Shown in pieces: positions 55,858 through 64,000 of a DNA stretch of 64,000 nt (position 1 is the stretch's first letter; each line of letters begins with the position of its first letter). This stretch comes from JAGTVG01 sp942491935 (GTDB lineage: Bacteria > Bacteroidota > Bacteroidia > Cytophagales > Cyclobacteriaceae). The notes beneath the pieces were generated by a model, which did not search any database, was not told the origin of the DNA, and saw nothing but the letters and a program-made list of their open reading frames with translations. Made by a program: the position numbers and the translations under genes. The stretch covers positions 8,039 through 72,038 of the forward strand of contig CALOCZ010000001.1 of the NCBI GenBank assembly GCA_942491935.1. The letters run 5' to 3'.

Positions 55858-55929
55858 GAAACGGATTGCAAAAGTATATTATAATATGCTGCCTGCAAAG
55901 ATTTTTAATTTTTTTTTATGTAAAAATAT

Positions 55930-56060
55930 GTTGTTTATTAGTTTTGCATACTAGTATGGCCTTTTCTCGATAAATACCTTTAAGATCTCCTGATTAAAAT
56001 CTTTGGATTTCTTAAGTACGTTGCGCACTTTGCATTACGTAATCTACGTTACGTATACCG
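55930..56060. other. Junction between AT-rich Bacteroidota and GC-rich actinobacterial-type DNA
   Basis: Within about 130 bases the composition, codon use and gene content change completely. The transition holds no gene; GCATTACGTAA (56032-56042) and GTTACGTAT (56048-56056) resemble parts of a nanopore library adapter in opposite orientations. The first recognisable codons on the right, VNAAxLDTALADP, are already about ten residues inside the E1 beta gene. An artificial join is the simplest reading. Confidence 0.75.
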
Positions 56061-57022
56061 TAAATGCTGCTGCGCTCGATACGGCACTGGCTGATCCGTC
56101 GGTCGTGCTCCTCGGGGAGGATGTCGGTGCGACCGGTGGTGTCTTCCGGGTCACCGACGGTCTCCAGGCGAAGCATTCGGTCCGCATCGGGTCATCGACA
56201 CTCCGGTCGCGGAATCTGGCATCGTCGGCGCCGCCTTCGGCCTCGCCGTCGGCGGTATGCGACCCATCGCCGAGATCCAGTTCATGGGTTTCTCGACGCC
56301 GGGCTACGACCAGGTCGTCAACCACGTCGCTCGGATCAGGAACAGGAGTCGCCATCGATTCACCTGTCCCATGGTCCTTCGCATCCCATATGGCGGTGGA
56401 TTCGGGGCGGCTGAACACCACAGCGAGTCGTGGGAGAGCATCTACATCCACACGCCGGGGATCAAGGTGGTCACGCCGAGCACACCATACGACGCCAAGG
56501 GTCTCCTGCTTGCCGCGGTTGCCGATCCCGATCCTGTCATCGTCCTCGAACCCATCCGCCTCTACCGCTCCGTCAAGGATGACAGTGCCCGACGAGCCAT
56601 ACACGGTCCAGATCGGGAATGCGGCCGATCGGCGTGAAGGCGAGGGCGACGACGTGATCCACATCGGGGCGCCATGACGATGCGAGGCGATCGGGCAGGC
56701 CGGCGGTGCCCTTGCGAACGAGGGAACGTCTGTCGAATCGATCGATCTCCGCTCCCTCGTACCACTCGACATCGACGACCGTCATCGCCTCGGTGGAGCA
56801 CACGGGTCGAGCCGTCATCGTCCACGAGGCCCCCCGCACCGGGGGCTTCGGAGGAGAGATCGCTGCGATCATCAGCCGAGCGGGCCTGTACTCGCTCCTC
56901 GCACCGATCCAGCGTGTGACCGGATGGGACACGGTCGTTCCCCTCCGAAGCAGCGAGAAGCACTACGTTCCCACGGTCGACCGCATCGTGAACGCTGTCC
57001 ACACGACGCTCGAGGAGCCTGC
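56057..57022 (+). pseudogene. 2-oxoacid dehydrogenase E1 component, beta subunit, frameshifted
   Basis: Only the first ten or so residues are missing, lost at the junction. In successive frames: DPSVVLLGEDVGATGGVFRV, then QFMGFSTPGYDQVVNHVARI, PYGGGFGAAEHHSES, and finally SLVPLDIDTVIASVEHTGR, VIVHEAPRTGGFGGEIAA and HYVPTVDRIV. These are E1 beta hallmarks of branched-chain or pyruvate dehydrogenases, thiamine-diphosphate enzymes that decarboxylate 2-oxoacids. Frame changes occur near 56,190, 56,590 and 56,650. The E1 alpha gene, expected just upstream, is absent because of the join. E2 follows directly. Confidence 0.85.
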
Positions 57023-58253
57023 ATGGCGATCGTCTTCCAGCTTCCGGACATCGGCGAGGGTCTTACCGAGGCCACGATCGTGTCGTGGTTCATCGCTGTG
57101 GGCGACACCGTCGGGATGGATGAGCCCCTGGTCGGGAGGGGGTCGAGACCGACAAGGCCATCGTCGATCTCCCTTCGCCCGTCGCCGGTGTTCTGCTTCA
57201 TCAGGGTGCAGCCGAAGGCGAAGTGCTCGAGGTGGAGAAACTGCTCGCTGTGGTCGGCGACGCAGGAGACCGGACCGCTCATGGGAACGGGCCAAGACGG
57301 CCGCGGCCAAGGCGACGCCCCGGCGGGTGCGTCCGGGGGCGGACGCCGCTCCCATCGTCGGACGGATCGACCACGCAACGGAGACCTTCAGCACCGGCTC
57401 AGCACCCACGATGCTTCCGCTCGTGCGCAAGCTCGCCGGTACGACCTGGCGTCGACCGCTTGTGACCGGAACCGGCCCCGGTGGACGCATCACGGCAGAA
57501 GACCTCGGCGCTCTGGCGGCCAGCCGTGGCGGGCTCCCCGGACTGGGTCGGACCCTCTGCAGACTGCGGGACGACCGGCGGCGACGAGCGTCGCGTGAAG
57601 ATGACCACGATGCGTCGCACCATCGCTGAACACCTTGCCCGCTCCTGGCGGGGAGATCCCGCACGTCACCATCTACGACGAAGCCGATGCGACCGCGGTG
57701 CTGACCGAGCGGTCGGCGCTGACGTGCCGAGGGTCGGACGATCCCCACTCGAGGCGGTGCTCATCTCGCGCCTGGTGCCACTTCCTGCCTCGGGACCACC
57801 CCGAATTCAATGCAGCCGTCGACGGCGACGTCATCGTCCACAAATTGCACTACGACATCGGCGTCGCCGTCGATACCCCTGACGGTCTCATGGTCACCGT
57901 GGTTCGCGACGCACCTTCGCGTGATGTCGTGGTGACCGCCGCCGAGGTGCTGCGTCTCGTCTGAGGCCGCCCGCAACCGCACAGCGTCACCTCGACGAAC
58001 TGCGTGGGGCAACCTTCACCCTGTCGAACATCGGTGCCGTTGGCGGCGGGTTCGGCACGACCATCGTCCCCTACGGCACCACGGCGATCCTGTCGGTCGG
58101 GCGTGCCGACCCTCGGCCGGTGGTTCGCGACGGTGAGATCGTCATCGGTCGGGAGTTCCCCCTGAGCCTCTCGTATGACCACCGGGCCATCGACGGTTCC
58201 ACCGGGCCGGTCCTTCATGTCAGCGATGGTGAAGGGCAATCGAAGCCCAGTGA
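57023..58253 (+). pseudogene. Dihydrolipoamide acyltransferase (E2), heavily frameshifted
   Basis: Starts MAIVFQLPDIGEGLTEATIV, the lipoyl domain, with the lipoyl-lysine motif ETDKAIVDLPSP in another frame near 57,150. The peripheral-subunit-binding domain appears as LPLVRKLAG and GPGGRITAEDL, and the catalytic domain as MRRTIAEHLARSW, HPEFNAAVDGDVIVHKLHYD, LHYDIGVAVDTPDGLMVTVV, TTAILSVGRADPRPV and SYDHRAIDG with the catalytic His. It ends AIEAQ-TGA at 58251-58253. At least five frame changes are needed. E2 transfers the acyl group from E1 to CoA, using a swinging lipoyl arm. Gene order and motifs are normal, so the breaks are probably sequencing errors. Confidence 0.85.
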
Positions 58254-58992
58254 CCGTCTTCGAGATCGCGATCGTCGCCTTCGGTGGAATGGCGGCGGGC
58301 TTTATCAACACGCTCGCTGGCGGTGGCTCCGCCATCACCATCCCGATCCTCACCGAGATCCTGGGGGCAAACATCGCCAACGGCACCAACCGGGTCGCTA
58401 TCCAGCTCGCCAACCTGGCTGCACTGGGCCGGTTCCAAAAGGGTGGCGTCGTGCCGTGGAAGGCCGTGCTCCCCGTGCTTCCAGCGGCGATGATCGGCGC
58501 CGGTCTTGGGGCCTACACGACGACTCAGGTGTCCGCCGGGACCATCCAGCGTGCCTTTGCGGTGGTGCTGGTCCTCGTCTGCGTTGTCGGTCCTCGTCAG
58601 CCCGTCCCGTTGGGTCGAGGGCCGCAGCAACATCCTCCCCATGGGCTGGCGTCTGCTCATCTTCCTCGGCATCGGGTTCTACGGCGGGTTCGTCCAAGCA
58701 GGTGTCGGATTCATCCTGCTCGGTGCCCTCGTGTTCGGTTGTGGACTCGACCTCGTCAGCGGCAACGCCGCCAAGGTGTTGGTCATCGCCGCCTACACAC
58801 CGATAGCGATCTTCTTCTTCGTCAGTGCCAGCCAGATCGACATCACCGTCGGGGTGGTGCTGTCGCTGGGTCAGGTCACGGGTGCATGGATCGCCGCAAA
58901 GCTCGCCATCACGAAGGGAGCCGGATGGGTGCGATGGGTGTTGGTCGATCGGCGGCGTCGTCGCCGCAGGACGGATGCTGCTCACGGCGTGA
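58250..58992 (+). pseudogene. TauE/SafE family membrane permease, frameshifted
   Basis: A GTG start overlaps the E2 stop. The first frame, VTVFEIAIVAFGGMAAGFIN, has the TauE/SafE motif AGFINTLAGGGSAITIPIL and NRVAIQLANLAALGRF; after a shift near 58,575 the second half continues GWRLLIFLGIGFYGGFVQAG, VGFILLGAL and GNAAKVLVIAAYTP. About 245 residues and seven or eight helices. The family exports sulfite or small organosulfur anions; the substrate here is unknown. Both halves have the internal GG-Q-A(G) repeat typical of the fold. Confidence 0.85.
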
Positions 58993-59049
58993 GGCCAACC
59001 AGGGACAGGGCGGGTCATGGACCATCCCCGACACCGCGGTACGTCTGAC

Positions 59050-59303
59050 ATGACAGCCCCGTTCGACGGCCAGAAACAACGCAACGCCCTGACGGCGGTC
59101 GAGCAGGCCATCAAAGCCCGGGCGGCTGGGAACATGGACCGCACCCTCGCCAACGCCAGGAAAGCCGAGGATCTCGACCAGATCGGTATCTACGCCGGGT
59201 TGACCGAAGCCATCGCAGTCGGACGAGCCGTGGCGGGCCCTGCGCGACCTGCTCCACCAGGGCCGTCCACGCTCTGCTCGACACCGTCGATCCCCATGGC
59301 TGA
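59050..59303 (+). pseudogene. Small hypothetical protein, frameshifted
   Basis: Begins MTAPFDGQKQRNALTAVEQA and continues KARAAGNMDRTLANARKAED, helical and charged, recalling a TPR-like hairpin. After about 60 residues the frame changes and the natural end is probably VHALLDTVDPHG-stop at 59303. About 85 residues in total. I do not recognise a family. It sits between the permease and the haem-binding protein, all on one strand. Confidence 0.45.
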
Positions 59304-59801
59304 GAGTCCCGGCTTGCCCGAGACGACGGGACTTCTTCAGCTAGGTTCGTCATTGCCGGGCTGGGTCTGTTCCTTGCCATCCAGCTGGTTCCGTACGGCT
59401 GGTGGCACGAGAACCCGCCTGTCGTCGCAGCCGCAGACTGGCCGAATCAGGCCGCCGAGGACCTCGCCAGCGCCGCGTGTTACGACTGCCACAGCAACGA
59501 GTCGCGGTGGCCCGTCTACTCGTACGTCGCCCCGATCTCGTGGCTGGTGCGTCGCGACGTCGAGCAGAGGAGAGACGAGCTCAACTTCTCGGACTGGGAC
59601 GATGGACGAGCCGACAAGGCCAGCGAGTCCATTCTCGAGGGCGAGATGCCACCCTCCATCTACACAACGATCCACCGAGACGCAGCGCTTTCCGATGCCG
59701 ATATCGCGGCGCTCATCGACGCCTTGGCAATCGTAGGCGCGGAACTGAACCCGAAGGGTTTCGGCTCGGTCGGCGGTAGAACCCTGCGTAGCGCTCGGTA
59801 G
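59297..59801 (+). pseudogene. Haem-binding domain (DUF-type c-haem) protein, frameshifted start
   Basis: From about 59,343 the frame reads RFVIAGLGLFLAIQLVPYGW, a membrane anchor, then ACYDCHSNESRWPVYSYVAP with a CxxCH haem c motif, and EGEMPPSIYTTIHRDAALSD to the stop at 59801. This is the haem-binding domain family often found as a single-haem membrane-anchored protein in bacteria. The start is blurred by a frame change before the anchor; 59297 is a guess. Its redox partner is unknown. Confidence 0.65.
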
Positions 59802-59849
59802 GGTGGTGGCCGCACCCAATTCACCGCGACCGCATGCGAGGCCGAAGAC

Positions 59850-60376
59850 ATGGACCAGGGCAAGATCCACGACGAGCATCCCTTCGCCACGCCTGTGGAT
59901 ATGCGCGACCCGGCCCGACAGCTGCGGGGGCGGATGGCTGCACCGGTGACCATCACCGCCGTCGGCGGACTGGACCGCACCGGTCTCACCGTGTCCTCAC
60001 TCGTCGTGGCTGAGGGTGAGCCTCCGCTGGTCTACTGCCTTCTTGGCTCGACCACGGATCTCTATCAGACCGTTGCCAAGACCGGGCAGTTCGTGGTGCA
60101 CGTATGCGAGGGCCAGCACCGCACCGAGGCCGACGTGTTCGCCGGCATCCGTCCCAGTCCCGGTGGTATGTTCGCCGGGAGCGAGATCCGTCAGATCACT
60201 CACGGTCCGGTCCTCGAGGGTTTCGAGACAAGGGCCGCATGCACCGTCGTCTCCGCCAGGGAGAGTCCTACTCCATGCTGGTGGCGGCCCGCATCGACGA
60301 TCTGGTGGTCGGTGAGATGGCAGATCCGCTGCTCTACTTCCGTGGCAGTTACCGCAGCCTGACCCCACCCCGATGA
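59850..60376 (+). pseudogene. Flavin reductase-like protein (FMN-binding split barrel), frameshifted
   Basis: The frame from 59850, MDQGKIHDEHPFATPVDMRD, has AAPVTITAVGGLDRTGLTVS and SLVVAEGEPPLVYCLLGSTT, typical of the flavin reductase split barrel that binds FMN, then changes frame near 60,263 and ends GESYSMLVAARIDDLVVGEM, LLYFRGSYRSLTPPR at 60376. It is about 175 residues long. The stop overlaps the thrC start by four bases (ATGA), showing that the real genes are coupled. Confidence 0.75.
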
Positions 60377-61804
60377 CCCACAGCATGCGGTATGTCTCAA
60401 CACGGGGCGGCATGGACCCGGCGGGCTTCAGCGATGTGTTGCTGGCCGGATTGGCGCCCGACGGTGGGCTGGTGGTTCCGACCTCGATCCCGATTTTCGA
60501 TACCGCCGAACTGAACGAGCTCCGCACCGCACCGTACGCCGAAGTGGCGCTGGCCGTGTGTCGCCGTTTCGTGGATGGCGACATCCCTGACGACGACTTG
60601 GCGACCATCGTGCGCGACACCTACCGCCATCCCGAGGTGTTTGACGACCCCGACATCGTGTCGTTTCGCAAGCTGGGTGACGGGACCACCATCGCTGGTC
60701 TGTCGCACGGACCGACGCTTGCCTTCAAGGACATGGCCCTGCAGCTGCTCGACCGACTGTTCGACTACGAGCTTGCTCGGCGTGGCGAGGAGCTGACGGT
60801 GCTCGGCGCCACCTCCGGCGACACCGGATCAAGCGCCGAGCACGCCATGATCGGCCAGGAGCGGGTCACTGTTTTCATGCTTTCACCGCTGGGGCAGACG
60901 AGCCCGTTCAAGGCCGCCCAGATGTTCAGCATCGACGAACCGAACATCGTGAACATCGCCGTCCGGGGTGTGTTCGACGATTGCCAGGATCTCGTCAAAG
61001 CCGTGAACGCCGACGACGTGTTCAAGGCCACTCACCACATCGGGGCCGTGAACTCCATCAACTGGGCCCGCATCATGGCCCAGGTCGCCTATCACCTGTA
61101 CGTGGCGCTCGAGGTGTCCGACGACGGACAGGTGGACGTTGCGGTGCCCAGCGGCAACTTCGGCAACGTGTACGCCGGTCACATCGCCCGACGAATGGGT
61201 GCCCCCATCGATCGGCTTATCGTTGCGACGAACGAGAACGATGTGCTCGACGAGTTCTTCACCACCGGACGGTATCGAGTGCGGCCAGACGTCACTTCGA
61301 CGTCTTCGCCATCCATGGATATCTCGAAGGCTTCGAACTTCGAACGCTACGTCTTCGATCTGCTCGATGGTGACGCACCACGCACCGCCAGCCTGTTCGG
61401 CGATCTCGGCACAACGGGTGGCTTCGACCTGTCGACAGATCCAGTCTTCGCCGGGCCGCTCGGGTTCGTATCGGGTCGTTCCGATCACGCCCGTCGCATC
61501 GCCACGATCCGGCGGACTTGGGGGAGATGACCGTGTGCTCATCGATCCGCACACCGCCGACGGAGTTGCGGTGGGTCGCGACCACGCCAGCGCCGGTGTC
61601 CCACTCGTCTGTCTCGAGACGGCCCGTCCGGTCAAGTTCGCCGCAACCATCGAAGAGGCGATCGGCACGGTGCCGCCATTGTCGGACGATCTCGTCGATC
61701 TCCTTGAGCGACCCCAGCACCACGAGACCATCGACGTCGATGTGGAAGCAGTGAAGTCCATCGTTTCGGCCGGTGCAGCCAACGCCCCCTCCCCGGCACC
61801 GTAG
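60373..61804 (+). pseudogene. thrC: Threonine synthase, frameshifted near the C-terminus
   Basis: The first 385 residues are in one frame: MRYVSTRGGMDPAGFSDVLL, SHGPTLAFKDMALQ with the PLP lysine Lys119, ATSGDTGSSAEHA and VPSGNFGNVYAGHIARRMGA as phosphate-binding loops. This is the long threonine synthase class, which converts O-phosphohomoserine to threonine. After IRRTWG near 61,520 the frame changes and the last 90 residues follow as VLIDPHTADGVAVGRDHASA to a stop at 61804. A single indel, probably a sequencing error. Confidence 0.92.
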
Positions 61805-61815
61805 ACTCATCCGCC

Positions 61816-63190
61816 ATGGCAACTCCTACCCCCACTGTGTGGCCTGACGACGCTCGGCTGTTCCAGAACCAGGTCGACTCCGAGAAGGTGACGGCCATGC
61901 TCGACGAGGCCGGCTACCTCCACGCCGACTCATCCGAGAGCGCCGATGTCGTGATGGTGAACACGTGTGCCTTCATCGAGGACGCCCGTCGGGAGTCCAT
62001 CGATACCGTGCTCCAGCTCGGCGACGCCAAGCGGGACGACGCCAAACTCGTGGTGCTCGGCTGCATGGCGCAACGCTACGAGACGGAACTGGGCGATGCG
62101 CTCCCCGAAGCGGACGCCGTCATCGGTCTCGACCGCTACGGCGAGCTGGTACCCCAGCTCGACAGCATGACCACATGGCAGCCCATCCGGATCCGTGCGG
62201 CTGCCGCACCGACGATGGACATTCTCTATCAGACGAAGCGACCCACACCGACCACGCCGTACGCCTACGTCAAGGTGGCAGAAGGGTGTGACAAACCCTG
62301 CGTTCTGTGCGATTCCGTCGTTTCGAGGCAAACAGCGCTCGCGGCCACCGGTCAATATCCGTGACGAGATCGCCGAACTCGCAAAGCACGGCGTCGGTGA
62401 GGTGGTGCTCGTCGCCCAGAACCTCGCAGCCTACGGTCGAGACATCGATGCGCCGGGTGGCATCACCGATCTTCTGAAGTTCGTGACCGATATCGAGGGG
62501 GTCTGCGTCGGCTGCGTCTCTACTACCTGTACCCGCAGGAGATCCGTCCTGCGCTCATCGAAGAGATGGCAGGGAATCCCGTCATCGCCAACTACTTCGA
62601 TCTTTCTCTCCAGCACGCCAGCTCCACCCTCCTCCGCAGGATGAAGCGTCCTGGGTCGGAGGAGCGGCATCTCGAGATCATCCGGGACATCCGCACCGCA
62701 GCCCCCGACGCCGCCCTGCGTTCGTCGTTCATCGTTGGATTCCCGGGCAAGACCGATGACCACGTCGAGGAACTCGCAGAGTTTCTCGAAGGAAGCCCAA
62801 CTCGACTGGGCTGGGTTCTTCGCCTATTCGGCGGAGGTGGGAACACCCTTTGCCGACTACGACGGTCAGATCGACAATGACGAGAAGAACGAACGGCTTC
62901 GGTACCTCTCTTCGATCCAGGAAGACATCGCCGCGGTGCGCAACGCAGGTCAGGCGGGTCAGGTTCTCGAAGTGCTCATCGATCAGGTTGAGGACGGACA
63001 ACCGGTGGGGCGTAGCTACCGCGAGGCTCCCGCGATCGACGGTGTCATCCTGCTCGACAACGGAACTCCCGGTGATTGGGTTACTGCCAGGATCACCGGT
63101 GGATGCAACGGCACCGATCTCATCGCAACCGTCGAAGGTCCCGCACCAGCGCTCATGCCGATGGCCTCGCCCGCGGTGACGACGCCATGA
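61816..63190 (+). pseudogene. rimO: Ribosomal protein S12 methylthiotransferase, frameshifted
   Basis: Start ATG at 61816. The N-terminal cluster motif TLGCSxNQVDSEK straddles a frame change near 61,865; then VVMVNTCAFIEDARRESIDT and VVLGCMAQRY. The radical-SAM motif CDxxCxFCAIPSFRGKQRSR is split by a shift near 62,300. Later parts are DEIAELAKHGVGEVVLVAQN, YYLYPQEIRPALIEE (another frame), FDLSLQHASSTLLRRMKRPG, RSSFIVGFPGKTDDHVEELA, QLDWAGFFAYSAEVGTPFAD and a TRAM-like end. RimO methylthiolates an Asp of protein S12. It ends at 63190, overlapping cinA by four bases. Confidence 0.9.
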
Positions 63191-64000
63191 TCGTCGAGAC
63201 CCTTGCCATCGGCACCGAGCTTCTTCTCGGGCAGATCGTCAACACGAACGCTTCCGAGATTGGGAGCCGTCTGGCCGATGCCGGCATCGATCGCTATCAC
63301 CAGACCGTGGTCGGTGACAGCCTCGACCGCATCGTCACCGCGGTGCGCACCGCCTGTGCCCGGGCGACGCCCTCATCATCACGGGCGGCATCGGCCCGAC
63401 ACAGGACGATCTCACCCGCGAGGCCCTGTGTGCCGCTGCCGGTGTGGAGATGCTCTTCAGCGAGGAGTATGCCGTGGAGCACAATGGATACTCGGAACTG
63501 GCGCGGCCAGGTGATGCCCGAGAACAACCTGCAACAGGCCGAGTATCCCGCCGGTGCCACGATGTTTCCGAACCCGAAGGGTACGGCACCGAGTCCGGAT
63601 GAAGATCGACGGTGCGTGGGTGTTTGCCATCCCCGGTGTCCCCGCCGAGATGCTGCCCATGGTGGACAACACCATCCTGCCGTTTCTCGGTGCCGACACA
63701 CCCGAAGAGTCCGTCGTCGTGAGCCGGTTGCTCCGTAGCTGGGGCGAAGGCGAGTCGCGCATCGCCGAGATGCTCGCCGATCTCTTCGAGTCGAGCACGA
63801 ACCCAACCGTGGCCTTTCTGGCGAGCGCTGGCGAAATCAAGGTCCGTCTCACCGCCAAGGCCGCAGACCGTGCCACCGCCAACGAACTCATCGCACCCGT
63901 GGAGGCCGAGGTCCGCAAGCGACTCGGCGACCGGGTGTTCGGCACCGATGATGACACTATCGAGCGCATCATCGGTGAAATGCTGGTGGACCGCGCCTGG
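63187..64000 (+). pseudogene. cinA: CinA family competence/damage-inducible protein, partial and frameshifted
   Basis: Starts ATG at 63187 inside the rimO stop. MIVETLAIGTELLLGQIVNT and NASEIGSRLADAGIDRYHQT are the molybdopterin-binding-like N-terminal domain; after a shift near 63,360 come ITGGIGPTQDDLTREALCAA, then in other frames NNLQQAEYPAGATMFPNPKG, WVFAIPGVPAEMLPM and EESVVVSRLLRSWGEGESRI. The gene runs off the right edge of the window, so the C-terminal deamidase domain is not seen. At least three frame changes. Confidence 0.88.

Noticed and set aside
56044..57748. Long open frames on the minus strand in the GC-rich part
   Set aside because: They are shadows of the E1 beta and E2 genes; GC-rich DNA yields long antisense frames, and their arginine/proline-rich translations resemble no protein family.
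55930..64000. Genomic island acquired by the Bacteroidota host
   Set aside because: No integrase, att sites or amelioration; housekeeping genes (thrC, rimO, cinA) truncated at the edge and full of indels fit a chimera better.

Overview
The window is two unrelated pieces of DNA joined near 55,930-56,060. Bases 1 to about 55,950 are AT-rich and come from a heterotrophic member of the Bacteroidota. The evidence is the many short lipoprotein signal peptides, promoter boxes of the TAnnTTTG type, a hybrid two-component regulator ending in an AraC domain, cupin-type sugar isomerases, and a rich set of secreted glycoside hydrolases, a sulfatase and Tat-signal Gfo/Idh/MocA oxidoreductases. No SusC/SusD pair is present, so this is not a classical polysaccharide utilisation locus but a loose series of carbohydrate-related genes. 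From about 56,060 to the end the DNA is strongly GC-rich and encodes actinobacterial-looking genes (Acidimicrobiia-like is my best guess), nearly all broken by frameshifts. The join looks like an assembly or read chimera, not lateral transfer.

Layout of the Bacteroidota part. 1-3.1 kb: sodium/solute symporter end, GH18 chitinase-like lipoprotein, and a YtrA-type GntR regulator paired with a stomatin/SPFH protein. 3.3-6.5 kb: DUF5060 glycosidase, SMP-30-like propeller, truncated agarase-like gene. 6.5-9.8 kb: CutA-like protein, DUF3124 lipoprotein and a CPA2 cation/proton antiporter with RCK domains. 10-15 kb: DoxX/TIM-barrel fusion, an interrupted small gene, NHL propeller, membrane protein, fatty acid desaturase. 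15-19.4 kb: frameshifted D-apionate-lactonase-like gene and a GT39-type glycosyltransferase. 19.4-21.2 kb: broken mnmE (trmE) 3' ends on both sides of an alpha/beta hydrolase, resembling the scar of an element that used the mnmE 3' end as attachment site. 21-31 kb: nucleoside hydrolase, PHP protein, oxidoreductase, GNAT, GH43-like, GH3 and FG-GAP proteins, several with frameshifts. 30.9-36.8 kb: a minus-strand sugar cluster (two cupin phosphoglucose isomerases, ROK kinase, long ManA, secreted glycosidase). 37-46.3 kb: glycyl radical enzyme remnant, DUF6155 protein, second oxidoreductase, HEIGH membrane protein, GH106-like enzyme, and a GH3 protein with an unusual active-site region. 46.4-55.4 kb: a lipoprotein with 60-residue repeats, TPR hybrid histidine kinase, sulfatase, di-heme peroxidase. 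55.4-55.9 kb: intact tRNA-Val with two broken relatives, one carrying inserted GC-rich hairpins.

The GC-rich part reads, all on the plus strand: 2-oxoacid dehydrogenase E1 beta, E2 acyltransferase, TauE/SafE permease, small hypothetical gene, haem-binding domain protein, flavin reductase, threonine synthase, rimO and cinA, with several start/stop overlaps. Tight gene packing and conserved motifs show these were normal genes; more than fifteen frameshifts in 8 kb look like sequencing error. The left part carries roughly ten frameshifts in 56 kb, some of which may also be errors.

I found no CRISPR array, rRNA, transposase, integrase or toxin-antitoxin system. The most noteworthy structures are the duplicated mnmE ends, the hairpin-invaded tRNA-Val copy, the DoxX/Tat/TIM-barrel fusion, the divergent GH3 enzyme, and the repeat lipoprotein.
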